Shown here: positions 1-5,940 of the stretch, one piece after another
Position numbering within the stretch: position 1 is the stretch's first letter
Layout of the letters: the number at the start of each line of letters is the position of its first letter
Source of the DNA: Planctomycetota bacterium
GTDB lineage: Bacteria; Planctomycetota; Brocadiia; SM23-32
Direction: 5' to 3'
Assembly (NCBI GenBank): GCA_018400625.1
Contig: JAGYMJ010000163.1
Span: 1 to 5,991 of the forward strand
Length of the DNA: 5,991 nucleotides
The notes under the pieces: model-generated
Told to the model about the DNA's origin: nothing
The model's input: only the letters and a program-made list of their open reading frames with translations
The model's database searches: none
Made by a program: the position numbers and the translations under genes

Positions 1-319
1 CTTTCTTCATCGAGAATATCCCCTCTTTGCCGTGCGGTGATGTGCCATGCAAACATAACACCGCGGAAAAGGGCTGAGGCCGTTTAGGGGGGAGCAGCAG
101 CCATGCTCTCACCCGTTCATCGGGCTCCACAGTGTACTCAATTTTCCGATACAGAATGCCTGCGCGGTACTCTTCCTCCAGCGTGTCTATATCCAGAGGC
201 TCGGTCGCCGGAGGCTGTTCACCCAACAATGTCTCAATCCGGGCTTTGATCTCCGCCCGGCGCCGTTTCCACGTCTCCAGCGTATCGTCTCTGACGACCA
301 GATCATGCAACCATTCCAT
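1..319 (-). CDS. Alpha/beta-hydrolase, acetyl-xylan-esterase/dienelactone-hydrolase-like (partial, N-terminal part)
   Basis: An open frame runs without a stop from an ATG at 319 to the window edge, giving 106 codons; the C-terminal part lies outside. The start is supported by GAGG at 329-332 (minus strand), 9 nt upstream. The protein begins MEWLHDLVVRDDTLETW, has a charged, probably helical stretch (residues 14-60), then strands typical of an esterase core: KIEYTVEPDERVRAWLLLP (59-77) and AVLCLHGTSPHGKEG (86-100). The hydrophobic strand followed by His-Gly is the usual oxyanion-hole region of alpha/beta-hydrolases. In related multi-domain esterases this N-terminal layout precedes the nucleophile elbow, which is not visible here. 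No signal peptide is evident, so it may be cytoplasmic. Inferred role: hydrolysis of ester groups on sugars or oligosaccharides. It is divergent from the 815-aa glycan protein gene. The fold is fairly certain, the substrate unknown. Confidence 0.8.
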   Translation of the reverse strand, partial: MEWLHDLVVRDDTLETWKRRRAEIKARIETLLGEQPPATEPLDIDTLEEEYRAGILYRKIEYTVEPDERVRAWLLLPPKRPQPFSAVLCLHGTSPHGKEGIFSMKK

Positions 320-343
320 GTCTTTCTGCCTCGTAATTAAGAT

Positions 344-426
344 GTGAGTCCACAGTGAAGCACATAGCTGCAACCCCACCGGCACAGGGCCCTGTGGGGG
401 ACCAACGAGGTTCACTGAGAACTTCT
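344..426. repeat. Palindromic repeat copy 1 (nearly complete, MITE-like, 83 bp)
   Basis: The left end GTGAGTCCACAGTGAAG (344-360) and the right end GGTTCACTGAGAACTT (409-424) are imperfect inverted repeats. The middle contains the perfect 14-bp palindrome CACAGGGCCCTGTG (383-396), flanked by CCCC and GGGG, so a transcript or single strand could fold into a long hairpin. The same end sequence (consensus about GTAAGTCCTCAGTGAAGC) and the same core (CCCTGTGCCGGTGG on the minus strand) recur at 3300-3339, 5881-5925 and 5941-5991. The copy begins 25 bp upstream of the hydrolase start codon and so sits in that gene's 5' region. Size, terminal inverted repeats and lack of coding capacity resemble a miniature inverted-repeat element; no target duplication was established. 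Confidence 0.75.
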
Positions 427-450
427 ATTGAGATTATCTGTTGACAGGTT

Positions 451-470
451 ATGGTGGGGTATGCCACCAT
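451..470. promoter_or_regulatory. Perfect 7-bp-arm dyad upstream of the 815-aa gene
   Basis: ATGGTGG (451-457) and CCACCAT (464-470) are perfect inverted arms around a 6-nt spacer. The dyad ends 35 bp before the -10 element at 506-511, a plausible place for an operator or activator site. An isolated TTGACA lies at 441-446, but no -10 sequence follows at 16-18 nt. No T-run directly follows the dyad on either strand, so it is not a typical intrinsic terminator. Its role as a protein-binding site is inferred from symmetry and position only. Confidence 0.4.
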
Positions 471-502
471 TGAGTAACGCATTTTTATTGTTGCGTATTT
501 TT

Positions 503-511
503 TGATATAAT
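503..511 (+). promoter_or_regulatory. Extended -10 promoter for the 815-aa gene
   Basis: TGATATAAT has a perfect TATAAT hexamer (506-511) preceded by TG one base upstream, the extended -10 pattern of sigma70-type promoters. A matching -35 hexamer is not seen at the usual distance; only T-rich DNA lies at 481-500. The predicted start of transcription is near 518, giving a leader of about 60 nt with GGAGGAG at 569-575. Confidence 0.6.
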
Positions 512-579
512 AGCAAAATTGGACAGGATTGTAAAATGTTTTAACATATATTTTCAAAAAAGCTCTTTGGAGGAGAAAA

Positions 580-3027
580 ATGCAAAATCATCCATTATGG
601 ATCGTTCTGTTGGGAGCATTGATGTCGATGTTTGGGGCCCATCTCGGGTGCGCGGGTAATCCTGATCTGCTGACGGCCGACGGTGAAGCGCGCGCGGAGA
701 TCGTGATTGCGGAAGACCCGCCGCGCATGGTACGGGTGGCGGCGGAAGAACTGCAGACGCATATCGAGGCAATCAGTGGCGCGCGCCTGCCCATCGTCTC
801 AGGCCCTTCGGAAGATTACCCCCTGCGGTTATATGTTGGCAGCAGTACATTCACTGACTCTTACGGCGTTGATAATGAAGACCTGAACTACGGCGCTTTT
901 CGCTTGCGCACCGTGCCCGACGGCTTAATCCTGCTGGGGCAGGACGACGATTTTGTGCCGACGGAACCCTATACCCTGCACAGAAGCCCGCGCCACCCGG
1001 ACACCGAAAGGGTACGGGAGGAGTGGGATGCTATCACCGGCGACACATTCGGCAATCCGCGGGGGCGGCTCGGCCGGCGGTATAACAGTGAAATGGGCAT
1101 TTTTGCCTACGACAAACGCGGTTCACTCAACGCCGTGCATGAGTTCCTGCGCGGCCTCGGTGTGCGCTGGTACATGCCCGGCGAGCTGGGCACGGTTATC
1201 CCCGAAATGGTGTCGATCCCGCTGCCGGACGAGGATCGCGTGGTGCGGCCGGATTTCGACTGGCGAATGGCCACTTTTGCCGTTTACTTCTCCTCCTCGC
1301 GTAAGGATATCTTCTGGTATCTGCGCCAGGGATTCAATCATGGCGATGTTGTCGGCCAGTGGAGTCATGGCCTGCGCGATGTCACCTCGCGTTCGCAAAT
1401 GATGGAAAATCATCCCGAAAGATACGCGCTGGTGCGCGGCGTGCGTCAGACCCGTACTGAACTGGGTCACGGCAACCAGGCCTGCCTGTCGTCCGAAGGG
1501 CTTGTGGATGCCGCGGTGCGGTTCGGCCGGGCTATGTTCGACCATTATGACCTGCCGATGGTCTCGATGATGCCGCAGGATGGATTCATGTTCTGTGAAT
1601 GCGAGCTGTGTGAAGGCAAGGATACCCCGGAACGTGGTCGAGACGGCATGCATTCGGATTATGTCTGGGGATTTATTGACCGCGTAGCACGTGAATTATA
1701 CAAGACCCATCCGGACCGCAAGGTCAATTGCCTGGCCTACTCAACTTATCTGCTTCCGCCGGAGAACATCGAGCGGCTCAGCCCCAATGTCGTGGTCGGT
1801 TTCATTCATGCCCGGCGCGACTTTGATGATCCCGATGTGCGCGAAAATCGGCTGGCTATACGGCGCGCATGGCGCGAAAAGACGGATCAGCCCTTTTGGG
1901 GCTGGGAGCATTACCCCTTTACGCACCGTTCCACTTTCACGCCGGTTTATTTCCCGAGGGCCATCGCCGAAGGGTTGCGCTCGATGCAAGGGGAATTCTT
2001 CGGGGAATTCATCGAAGCGCCGACCGGCCCCTTTGATGAGCGTGGGCATGGTCTGCATACCCCGGGCTTCAGTCACCTGAACCTGTACGTGACCGGTCGC
2101 TTCCAGTGGGACGTGGAGCAGGATCTGGATGCCCTGTTGGATGAATATTACCGGTTGTTCTATGGGCCCGCCGCCGAACAGATGCAGGCCTTCATCGAAT
2201 ACAGCGAGGCCAACCGACGCTACTTGCGCCAGGACGTGGATAAAATCGACCGCACTCTTGAACTTCTGGACGAGGCCGTTGCCGCCGCGCCGGCGGATTC
2301 GGTTTACGGGCAGCGCATCGCGCTGCTAGTGGATTACCTGGATCAGTTGAGGGAATGGCGCGAACAGCTTGCACGCGGCCGGGAAGGAGTACCGGTTACC
2401 CGGGCGCCGGTGCGTAAGGACGCCGAATTGACACTTGACGGGCGGCTCGACGACGCCGTCTGGAAGGATTTGCGCGAGCACCCGATGGTCGATGTGCAGT
2501 CCGGCGAGCCGGCGCGCACCCCTTCCTGGTTCAAAGTTTACTGGGACGGCGGCGAGCGGGAAGGCCATCTGGTGCTCGGAATCCATGCTGATGAGCCCGA
2601 TATGGAAAACCTGCGCACCCTGACGACCGAATCGGGGGATTGGCGCGTGTTCAACGGCGATAATCTCGAGGTCATGTTGGAAACTCAGGCGCATTCCTAT
2701 TACCAGATCGCGGTCAATGCCGCCGGCGCTGTTATGGATCTTGACCGTAACCTCGGGCAACTCAATGACGCCTGGACGTCGCTGGTCGAAGTGGCCGCTC
2801 ATCAGGGGGAGGACTACTGGAGCGTTGAGTTACGTTTCCCGGTGACCGGCGAAGAATCGCCCGGCGACCCTTTGCACGAACTTGCCGGTTGGCGCCCGTC
2901 GGAGGAAGCCCCCTGGCATATCCAAATCGGACGTCAACGCCTGCGCGGCGAAGATCGTGAATGGACGGTCTGGTCGCCGACGGGATCAAATTTCCATGAC
3001 ATCATGCGCTTCGGGCGCCTGGAATAG
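580..3027 (+). CDS. Secreted DUF4838 protein with C-terminal CBM9-like domain (protein A, 815 aa)
   Basis: The ATG at 580 follows GGAGGAG (569-575), a strong ribosome binding site. Residues 5-23 are hydrophobic and end LGC-A at Cys24: an export signal, perhaps a lipoprotein signal, although the lipobox is imperfect (His at -3) and the n-region lacks Lys/Arg. Residues about 40-215 resemble the N-terminal domain of GH67 alpha-glucuronidases and domain 2 of GH20 enzymes, including YDKRGSLNAVHEFLRGLGVR from Tyr177. The middle has PQDG (Asp334) followed by CECELC (Cys339, Cys341, Cys344). The DUF4838 segment includes FQWD (508-511) and YGPAA (528-532). Residues about 608-815 form a CBM9-like domain, with LDGRLDDAVW ending at Trp628 and a terminal FHDIMRFGRLE. 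DUF4838 proteins are uncharacterised relatives of carbohydrate-active enzymes; polysaccharide binding or cleavage outside the cytoplasm is inferred. The gene is convergent with paralogue B. No frameshift was seen. Confidence 0.92.
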   Translation: MQNHPLWIVLLGALMSMFGAHLGCAGNPDLLTADGEARAEIVIAEDPPRMVRVAAEELQTHIEAISGARLPIVSGPSEDYPLRLYVGSSTFTDSYGVDNEDLNYGAFRLRTVPDGLILLGQDDDFVPTEPYTLHRSPRHPDTERVREEWDAITGDTFGNPRGRLGRRYNSEMGIFAYDKRGSLNAVHEFLRGLGVRWYMPGELGTVIPEMVSIPLPDEDRVVRPDFDWRMATFAVYFSSSRKDIFWYLRQGFNHGDVVGQWSHGLRDVTSRSQMMENHPERYALVRGVRQTRTELGHGNQACLSSEGLVDAAVRFGRAMFDHYDLPMVSMMPQDGFMFCECELCEGKDTPERGRDGMHSDYVWGFIDRVARELYKTHPDRKVNCLAYSTYLLPPENIERLSPNVVVGFIHARRDFDDPDVRENRLAIRRAWREKTDQPFWGWEHYPFTHRSTFTPVYFPRAIAEGLRSMQGEFFGEFIEAPTGPFDERGHGLHTPGFSHLNLYVTGRFQWDVEQDLDALLDEYYRLFYGPAAEQMQAFIEYSEANRRYLRQDVDKIDRTLELLDEAVAAAPADSVYGQRIALLVDYLDQLREWREQLARGREGVPVTRAPVRKDAELTLDGRLDDAVWKDLREHPMVDVQSGEPARTPSWFKVYWDGGEREGHLVLGIHADEPDMENLRTLTTESGDWRVFNGDNLEVMLETQAHSYYQIAVNAAGAVMDLDRNLGQLNDAWTSLVEVAAHQGEDYWSVELRFPVTGEESPGDPLHELAGWRPSEEAPWHIQIGRQRLRGEDREWTVWSPTGSNFHDIMRFGRLE

Positions 3028-3043
3028 GCCGTTTAGATGCCGC

Positions 3044-3067
3044 ACATCGACACAATATTGTCGATGT
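3044..3067 (+). other. Stem-loop just after the 815-aa gene
   Basis: ACATCGACA (3044-3052) and TGTCGATGT (3059-3067) are perfect 9-bp arms around a 6-nt loop, starting 17 nt after the TAG stop of protein A. On the plus strand the stem is followed by an A-rich stretch rather than T residues, so it does not fit a standard Rho-independent terminator for that gene. It could protect the mRNA 3' end or act in termination by another route. The dyad is certain, its function is not. Confidence 0.5.
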
Positions 3068-3109
3068 ACAAAAAAAGTAATGTTTAAGTAAATCCGTCAT
3101 TGATGAAAA

Positions 3110-3148
3110 GCCGGCCCTGGGCCGGTGGGGATGCCAAGTGGCTCACGG
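3110..3148. repeat. Possible decayed copy of the palindromic repeat
   Basis: GGCCCTG, then GTGGGGATGCCAAGTGGCTCAC, can be aligned by eye with the right half of copy 1 (GGCCCTG, then GGGGACCAACGAGGTTCAC at 397-415) with several gaps and mismatches. The core hairpin is kept, while the terminal TTCACTGAGGA motif is degraded. The similarity is weak and could be chance between two GC-rich hairpins. Confidence 0.25.
3111..3125 (-). terminator. GC-rich hairpin, possible weak terminator for the 689-aa gene
   Basis: CCGGCCC and GGGCCGG are perfect arms around a single base (six pairs with a 3-nt loop is the realistic fold). Read on the minus strand it is followed by CTTTTC, a short U-run, so it could end transcripts from protein B about 220 nt after its stop. 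The U-run is weak and the distance long. It may instead be the core of a decayed palindromic repeat (see 3110-3148). Confidence 0.35.
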
Positions 3149-3205
3149 GATATCTACAGAATCTTTAATTAAAATGGATGTGATGTTTAAAATGCAATAA
3201 TGCCG

Positions 3206-3300
3206 ATGGCTTTTCTGAATGCTGCGGGAATCGGTGTGCTCAGCCGGGACCGCGGCGGCAACGTGATCGAGCATTGCACGGCCTACGGCAACCAGTCCCG
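3206..3300 (+). pseudogene. Remnant of a right-handed beta-helix (pectate-lyase-like) protein
   Basis: A short GC-rich stretch in an otherwise AT-rich gap translates as NAAGIGVLSRDRGGNVIEHC followed by TAYGNQS. Small residues followed by GIGV, an Asn-Val-Ile-x-x-Cys run and a terminal Gly-Asn turn are the hallmark of a single coil of parallel beta-helix proteins (polysaccharide lyases and surface proteins with PbH1-type repeats). It covers only one to two coils. The frame meets a stop at 3188, there is no good ribosome binding site before ATG 3200, and at 3300 the frame runs into a half copy of the palindromic repeat and then into the antisense of protein B. It is therefore read as a gene fragment left by a rearrangement rather than a functional 60-aa gene. 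Confidence 0.45.
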
Positions 3301-3339
3301 GCACGGTGGTGATGTGACGGGGTTCACTGAGGAGTTACG
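3300..3339. repeat. Palindromic repeat copy 2 (half element)
   Basis: The reverse complement of these 40 bases matches 5940-5979 at 37 of 40 positions by direct comparison, without gaps; the differences fall within the outer 24 bases. Only one half of the element is present: the outer end TTCACTGAGGAGTTACG (3323-3339) is clear, but on the other side the sequence changes at once to the beta-helix remnant. The outer end lies 5 bp from the TAA stop (3345-3347) of protein B. Confidence 0.8.
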
Positions 3340-3344
3340 TTTTT

Positions 3345-5414
3345 TTACTGCACCCATAGAGTCGGCGCATACCTCGGCGTAGTGGGCGCGCCGTCGCCCC
3401 GTGGGCCTCCCCAGAACAGGTTCCATCGCATCACGCCGGGGTTGTCCTGTTGCAGAGCACGGAGTTCTTCCCAGTTCTCATGGATTTGATTTCGTGCACG
3501 CGTCCTGTCATGGTCGGGGGTGGCGTTCCGATTGTATTCCCGCACCAGCCGGCCGTTTTCAGTGATCAGCCTCGTGACATCCAGACCGACCTCCACGAAC
3601 GCGATGCGCTCCTTATAGAGTCCATCCTCCTCGCTCAGCGCCAATTTACCCGCCTCAAGAAGATCAGCGGCCTTGTCCAGTCGTTCTTCGTTATAGAATT
3701 CAAGAATATCATGATCCGCGCGGCCGGGCTGCTCCGTGCCGTAGCATTCCTCACGGATTTCCTCCATATACGTCCAGTAGGCTTCCATTTCTTTCGCTGC
3801 CGGGCCGAAGGCGCGCTGATAATAATCCTTGAGTATTTCCTCGCCGTCCTGATAGGGGTCCCAGGTCAGTTGGGCCATAAGATAGTACAGCGGCCCCTGC
3901 GTTGACCAGTTCTCCCGGATAAAGTCAACATAGATACCCATCCACCCGTGCTCCGCCGCAAAACGCAAGTCGTCCATGGTCCGCCGCAAAGGCACATCGG
4001 GCATTCCCCATTGGATTCCGACCGGAGCACCGATGTTGGGCCGCCAGAAATGCATATCCGTCAGCTTGCCCCATTCTTCAAAATATTCCCGATTCGTGGC
4101 GCCGATTATCGAATCGCGACTCTTGGCATCCGACCGGAACAGGAAATTCGCCACGTTGCCGATAATAACATTGTCGTCGGGAACGGCTTCGACCGGTGGC
4201 GGGCAGGAATGACCATAGGCCAGCATATACACGTAGAGATCCTTGTCAGGGAAGCGTTCCTTCAGCCCCCGGGCCACGCGGTTGGCAAAGGTGACATCAC
4301 GGTCAGACAGGGCAACATAGACCTGGGACAAACCCTGCCATACAAGACGTCGGGGCTCGCCGTCGGGGTGATCCCAGGCAAGGCAATTTTCGCAGATACA
4401 ATGCCCCGAATGATAACTATCGCCGGGCGAAGCGTTGAAAACGCGCTGGTTCGGGTTCTCTTCTAATTTTGCGGCCACATCATCCAGCCATTGCCGGGCG
4501 AGATCGGGGTTGGAATGGCACATCTTGGCGTTGCGTCCCGGTGATTGTGGAGTTCCCGGGTACCCGCTGCGTGTACCGTCGGGCTGCAGTGCAAAATACT
4601 CGGGATGGCTTTCGTGGAACCGGTCCCACCAGTCGCCCGGGAATCCATGACCTCCCGGTGCGGGCAGTTCGGAGAGCTGAAGCCGCTGGGCGCGTGCCCA
4701 GAAGTGACTGCTGGCGGCGCCTTGACCTAAAGCAGGGTCATCCGGCCCGCGCACGCCTCTGTTCACCTGAGCCCAGGACAGCATTCCTCCGCGTGCGCGC
4801 ACCTGAGGATGATAGCGGTAGCTGAAGGGCTCAAACGCGACGGTTTCCTGCCGGAGGATGTCCTCGCCCAGCTCACCCGGCCAGAGCCAGCGCACCCCCA
4901 GTTCATCGTGCAAAAAGGTGTACACGGCATTATGCGTACCGTATTCCTGCTGAAAACCGTTCAGAGTCCGGCCCAAACGGATCGGTACCACCAGGTTTTC
5001 GGGGTCCCATCGGTCACGTCCGGCAATAACCAGATGGCGTTCATTGGCTGCGATCAGGATTTCTTCCGGGTATTCGAACTCAAAGTTCTGCTCGGGGAAC
5101 AACTCATCAAGCAAGGGCTGATAACCCACCCAGATCGCGTGTTCGGGAACGGGGTCCGGTTCACCGTCAATGACTTCCGGTCGGGCTCCGCTGGTCTTTT
5201 CCATATAATAGGCCAGTTCTTCAGCCGCCTGGCGGGTCAGCGGCGGCGCATCGGCGAAAATAACGATCGGCGCCCGGCTGACACCCTCTTCCACCAGCAC
5301 CAGTTCCTCAGCATCCGCAGATGGAGTTTTGAGAACACATAGTACCGCACAGATCACCACAGCAAACATCACCACGAACGACACCGTCGATTGATAAATT
5401 TTATCAAACATCAT
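3345..5414 (-). CDS. Secreted DUF4838 protein without CBM (protein B, 689 aa)
   Basis: Two ATG codons in tandem (5412-5414 and 5409-5411) follow AGGAG (5420-5424, minus strand) by 5 and 8 nt; either may be used. Lys5, a hydrophobic core at 11-28 and A-D-A at 33-35 indicate a Sec signal peptide cleaved before Glu36. Residues about 40-200 form the GH67/GH20-type N-terminal domain, with HNAVYTFLHDELGVRWLWPG at 161-180. The middle carries PGDS (Asp332) and CICENC (Cys339, Cys341, Cys344), equivalent to the cluster in protein A. The DUF4838 segment shows LTWDP (Trp518, Asp519) and FGPAAKEMEAY (536-546). After about residue 560 there is a helical, charged tail and no recognisable binding domain, unlike protein A. 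The role is inferred to be extracytoplasmic carbohydrate processing or binding; catalytic residues are not established. It is convergent with protein A and has its own near-consensus promoter. Confidence 0.92.
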   Translation of the reverse strand: MMFDKIYQSTVSFVVMFAVVICAVLCVLKTPSADAEELVLVEEGVSRAPIVIFADAPPLTRQAAEELAYYMEKTSGARPEVIDGEPDPVPEHAIWVGYQPLLDELFPEQNFEFEYPEEILIAANERHLVIAGRDRWDPENLVVPIRLGRTLNGFQQEYGTHNAVYTFLHDELGVRWLWPGELGEDILRQETVAFEPFSYRYHPQVRARGGMLSWAQVNRGVRGPDDPALGQGAASSHFWARAQRLQLSELPAPGGHGFPGDWWDRFHESHPEYFALQPDGTRSGYPGTPQSPGRNAKMCHSNPDLARQWLDDVAAKLEENPNQRVFNASPGDSYHSGHCICENCLAWDHPDGEPRRLVWQGLSQVYVALSDRDVTFANRVARGLKERFPDKDLYVYMLAYGHSCPPPVEAVPDDNVIIGNVANFLFRSDAKSRDSIIGATNREYFEEWGKLTDMHFWRPNIGAPVGIQWGMPDVPLRRTMDDLRFAAEHGWMGIYVDFIRENWSTQGPLYYLMAQLTWDPYQDGEEILKDYYQRAFGPAAKEMEAYWTYMEEIREECYGTEQPGRADHDILEFYNEERLDKAADLLEAGKLALSEEDGLYKERIAFVEVGLDVTRLITENGRLVREYNRNATPDHDRTRARNQIHENWEELRALQQDNPGVMRWNLFWGGPRGDGAPTTPRYAPTLWVQ

Positions 5415-5438
5415 CTAATCTCCTGAGTTAAAGGGAAA

Positions 5439-5454
5439 AAAATGGAACCATTTT
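5439..5454. promoter_or_regulatory. Dyad in the 5' leader of the 689-aa gene
   Basis: AAAATGG (5439-5445) and CCATTTT (5448-5454) are perfect 7-bp arms around 2 nt, lying in the predicted leader about 15 nt upstream of the ribosome binding site. Read as RNA on the minus strand it could form a 6-bp stem with a 4-nt loop followed by a U-run (AAAATGGTTCCATTTTTTT), resembling a weak attenuator. A DNA operator is equally possible. The stem is A/U-rich and would be unstable. Confidence 0.35.
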
Positions 5455-5503
5455 GGCCGAGGTTGTCCCGTCCGTAGTTGAAGGTTGATCGGCTGCTCCT
5501 AAC

Positions 5504-5534
5504 AAAATAGATATTATCCTATTTTCATTTTGTT
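5504..5534. promoter_or_regulatory. Overlapping operator-like dyads on the 689-aa gene promoter
   Basis: AAAATAG (5504-5510) and CTATTTT (5519-5525) are perfect inverted arms around 8 bp that contain the -10 element (5511-5516). A second perfect pair, AACAAAAT (5501-5508) and ATTTTGTT (5527-5534), overlaps it and reaches the edge of the -35 element. Symmetry centred on a core promoter suggests binding of a dimeric repressor. No regulator gene lies in the window, and AT-rich DNA produces such dyads by chance more easily than GC-rich DNA. Confidence 0.45.
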
Positions 5535-5539
5535 GTCAA
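5511..5539 (-). promoter_or_regulatory. Near-consensus sigma70 promoter for the 689-aa gene
   Basis: On the minus strand TTGACA (5534-5539) is a perfect -35 hexamer, followed after exactly 17 nt by TAATAT (5511-5516) as the -10. Transcription would start near 5504, giving a leader of about 90 nt before the start codon at 5414. This is the strongest promoter match in the window. Confidence 0.75.
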
Positions 5540-5544
5540 TTCAG

Positions 5545-5583
5545 GAGGACTTCCAAAAGGTGGGGCATTACTCCAAAGTCCTC
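5545..5583. repeat. Inverted repeat upstream of the 689-aa promoter
   Basis: GAGGACTT (5545-5552) and AAGTCCTC (5576-5583) are perfect 8-bp arms around a 23-nt spacer that contains the near-direct motifs TTCCAAAAGG and CTCCAAAGTC. It ends 5 bp before the -35 element of protein B. It could be an activator or repressor site or a small mobile-element remnant. The motif GTCCTC also occurs in the palindromic-repeat ends (5884-5889, 5945-5950), but the rest of the end consensus is missing here. Confidence 0.35.
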
Positions 5584-5593
5584 TTATCCGTTA

Positions 5594-5809
5594 TTATCTC
5601 AGCCCTGCCCACCGGCAGTCAGGTGCCCTGGGAAAGGGATTTATCGCTTTTCGGAACATACGCGTGAATAAAAAACGCACAGCTATCTGACAATTTTTTT
5701 GTTGACCACGAAGGAGGCGGCTGTTTTCCAGCATGGCTTCGTAGGCCGGGATAGGCACTTCTTTGCCGATCCCTTTGCCTTTCTTTTCAAATGGCCCTTC
5801 TTTCCGCAT
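5594..5809 (-). pseudogene. Short 71-codon ORF, possibly a 5' gene fragment (unrecognised)
   Basis: I do not recognise this product. The ATG at 5809 has only a poor ribosome binding site (AGG three bases before it). The first 38 or so codons read as a plausible protein start (KEVPIPAYEAMLENSRLL at about residues 17-34, amphipathic). After the A-run at codons 36-39 the composition changes: Cys, Trp, Arg and Phe become frequent and no family pattern is visible. This suggests a gene start joined to non-coding DNA by rearrangement or decay, or a chance ORF. The stretch 5584-5880 holds nothing else that I can support, except a weak resemblance of 5608-5632 to the core of the palindromic repeat. 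Confidence 0.25.
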
Positions 5810-5880
5810 CTACCTGGGACATCCCTCAGCATTTAATCGAGTGATTTGATCAGCACTCAAGGATGGATTACAATAAAAAT

Positions 5881-5925
5881 TTAGTCCTCAGTGAATATAT
5901 ATCCCCACCGTGCCTTGTACCGGTA
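5881..5925. repeat. Palindromic repeat copy 3 (shortened, half element)
   Basis: TTAGTCCTCAGTGAA (5881-5895) matches the end consensus, and CCCCACCGTGCC, then TTGTACCGGTAG (5904-5926), matches the core. The linker between end and core is several bases shorter than in copy 4 and is AT-rich. No right end with TTCACTGAGGA follows; about 15 bases later copy 4 begins in the same orientation. Confidence 0.7.
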
Positions 5926-5940
5926 GAGTGAAGATTAAAC

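Noticed and set aside
441..446. TTGACA as the -35 of the 815-aa gene promoter
   Set aside because: It is 59 bp from the TATAAT at 506-511, and no -10-like hexamer lies at 16-18 nt, so it is not paired with a core promoter.
303..557. 84-codon minus-strand ORF across the intergenic region
   Set aside because: It runs through the palindromic repeat and AT-rich promoter DNA, has no protein-like pattern, and overlaps the better supported hydrolase start in another frame.
1123..1653. Long antisense ORF inside the 815-aa gene
   Set aside because: It is a shadow of the GC-rich coding frame; the sense frame has clear domain matches and the antisense product shows none.
3300..3339. Integron attC-like recombination sites, because of imperfect palindromes near gene ends
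   Set aside because: The ends do not show the required RYYYAAC/GTTRRRY core sites, and no integrase or cassette-like array of short genes is present.
3200..3382. A functional 60-aa gene
   Set aside because: It has no ribosome binding site, and after about 30 residues it passes through the repeat and into the antisense of the 689-aa gene, so a fragment is the better reading.
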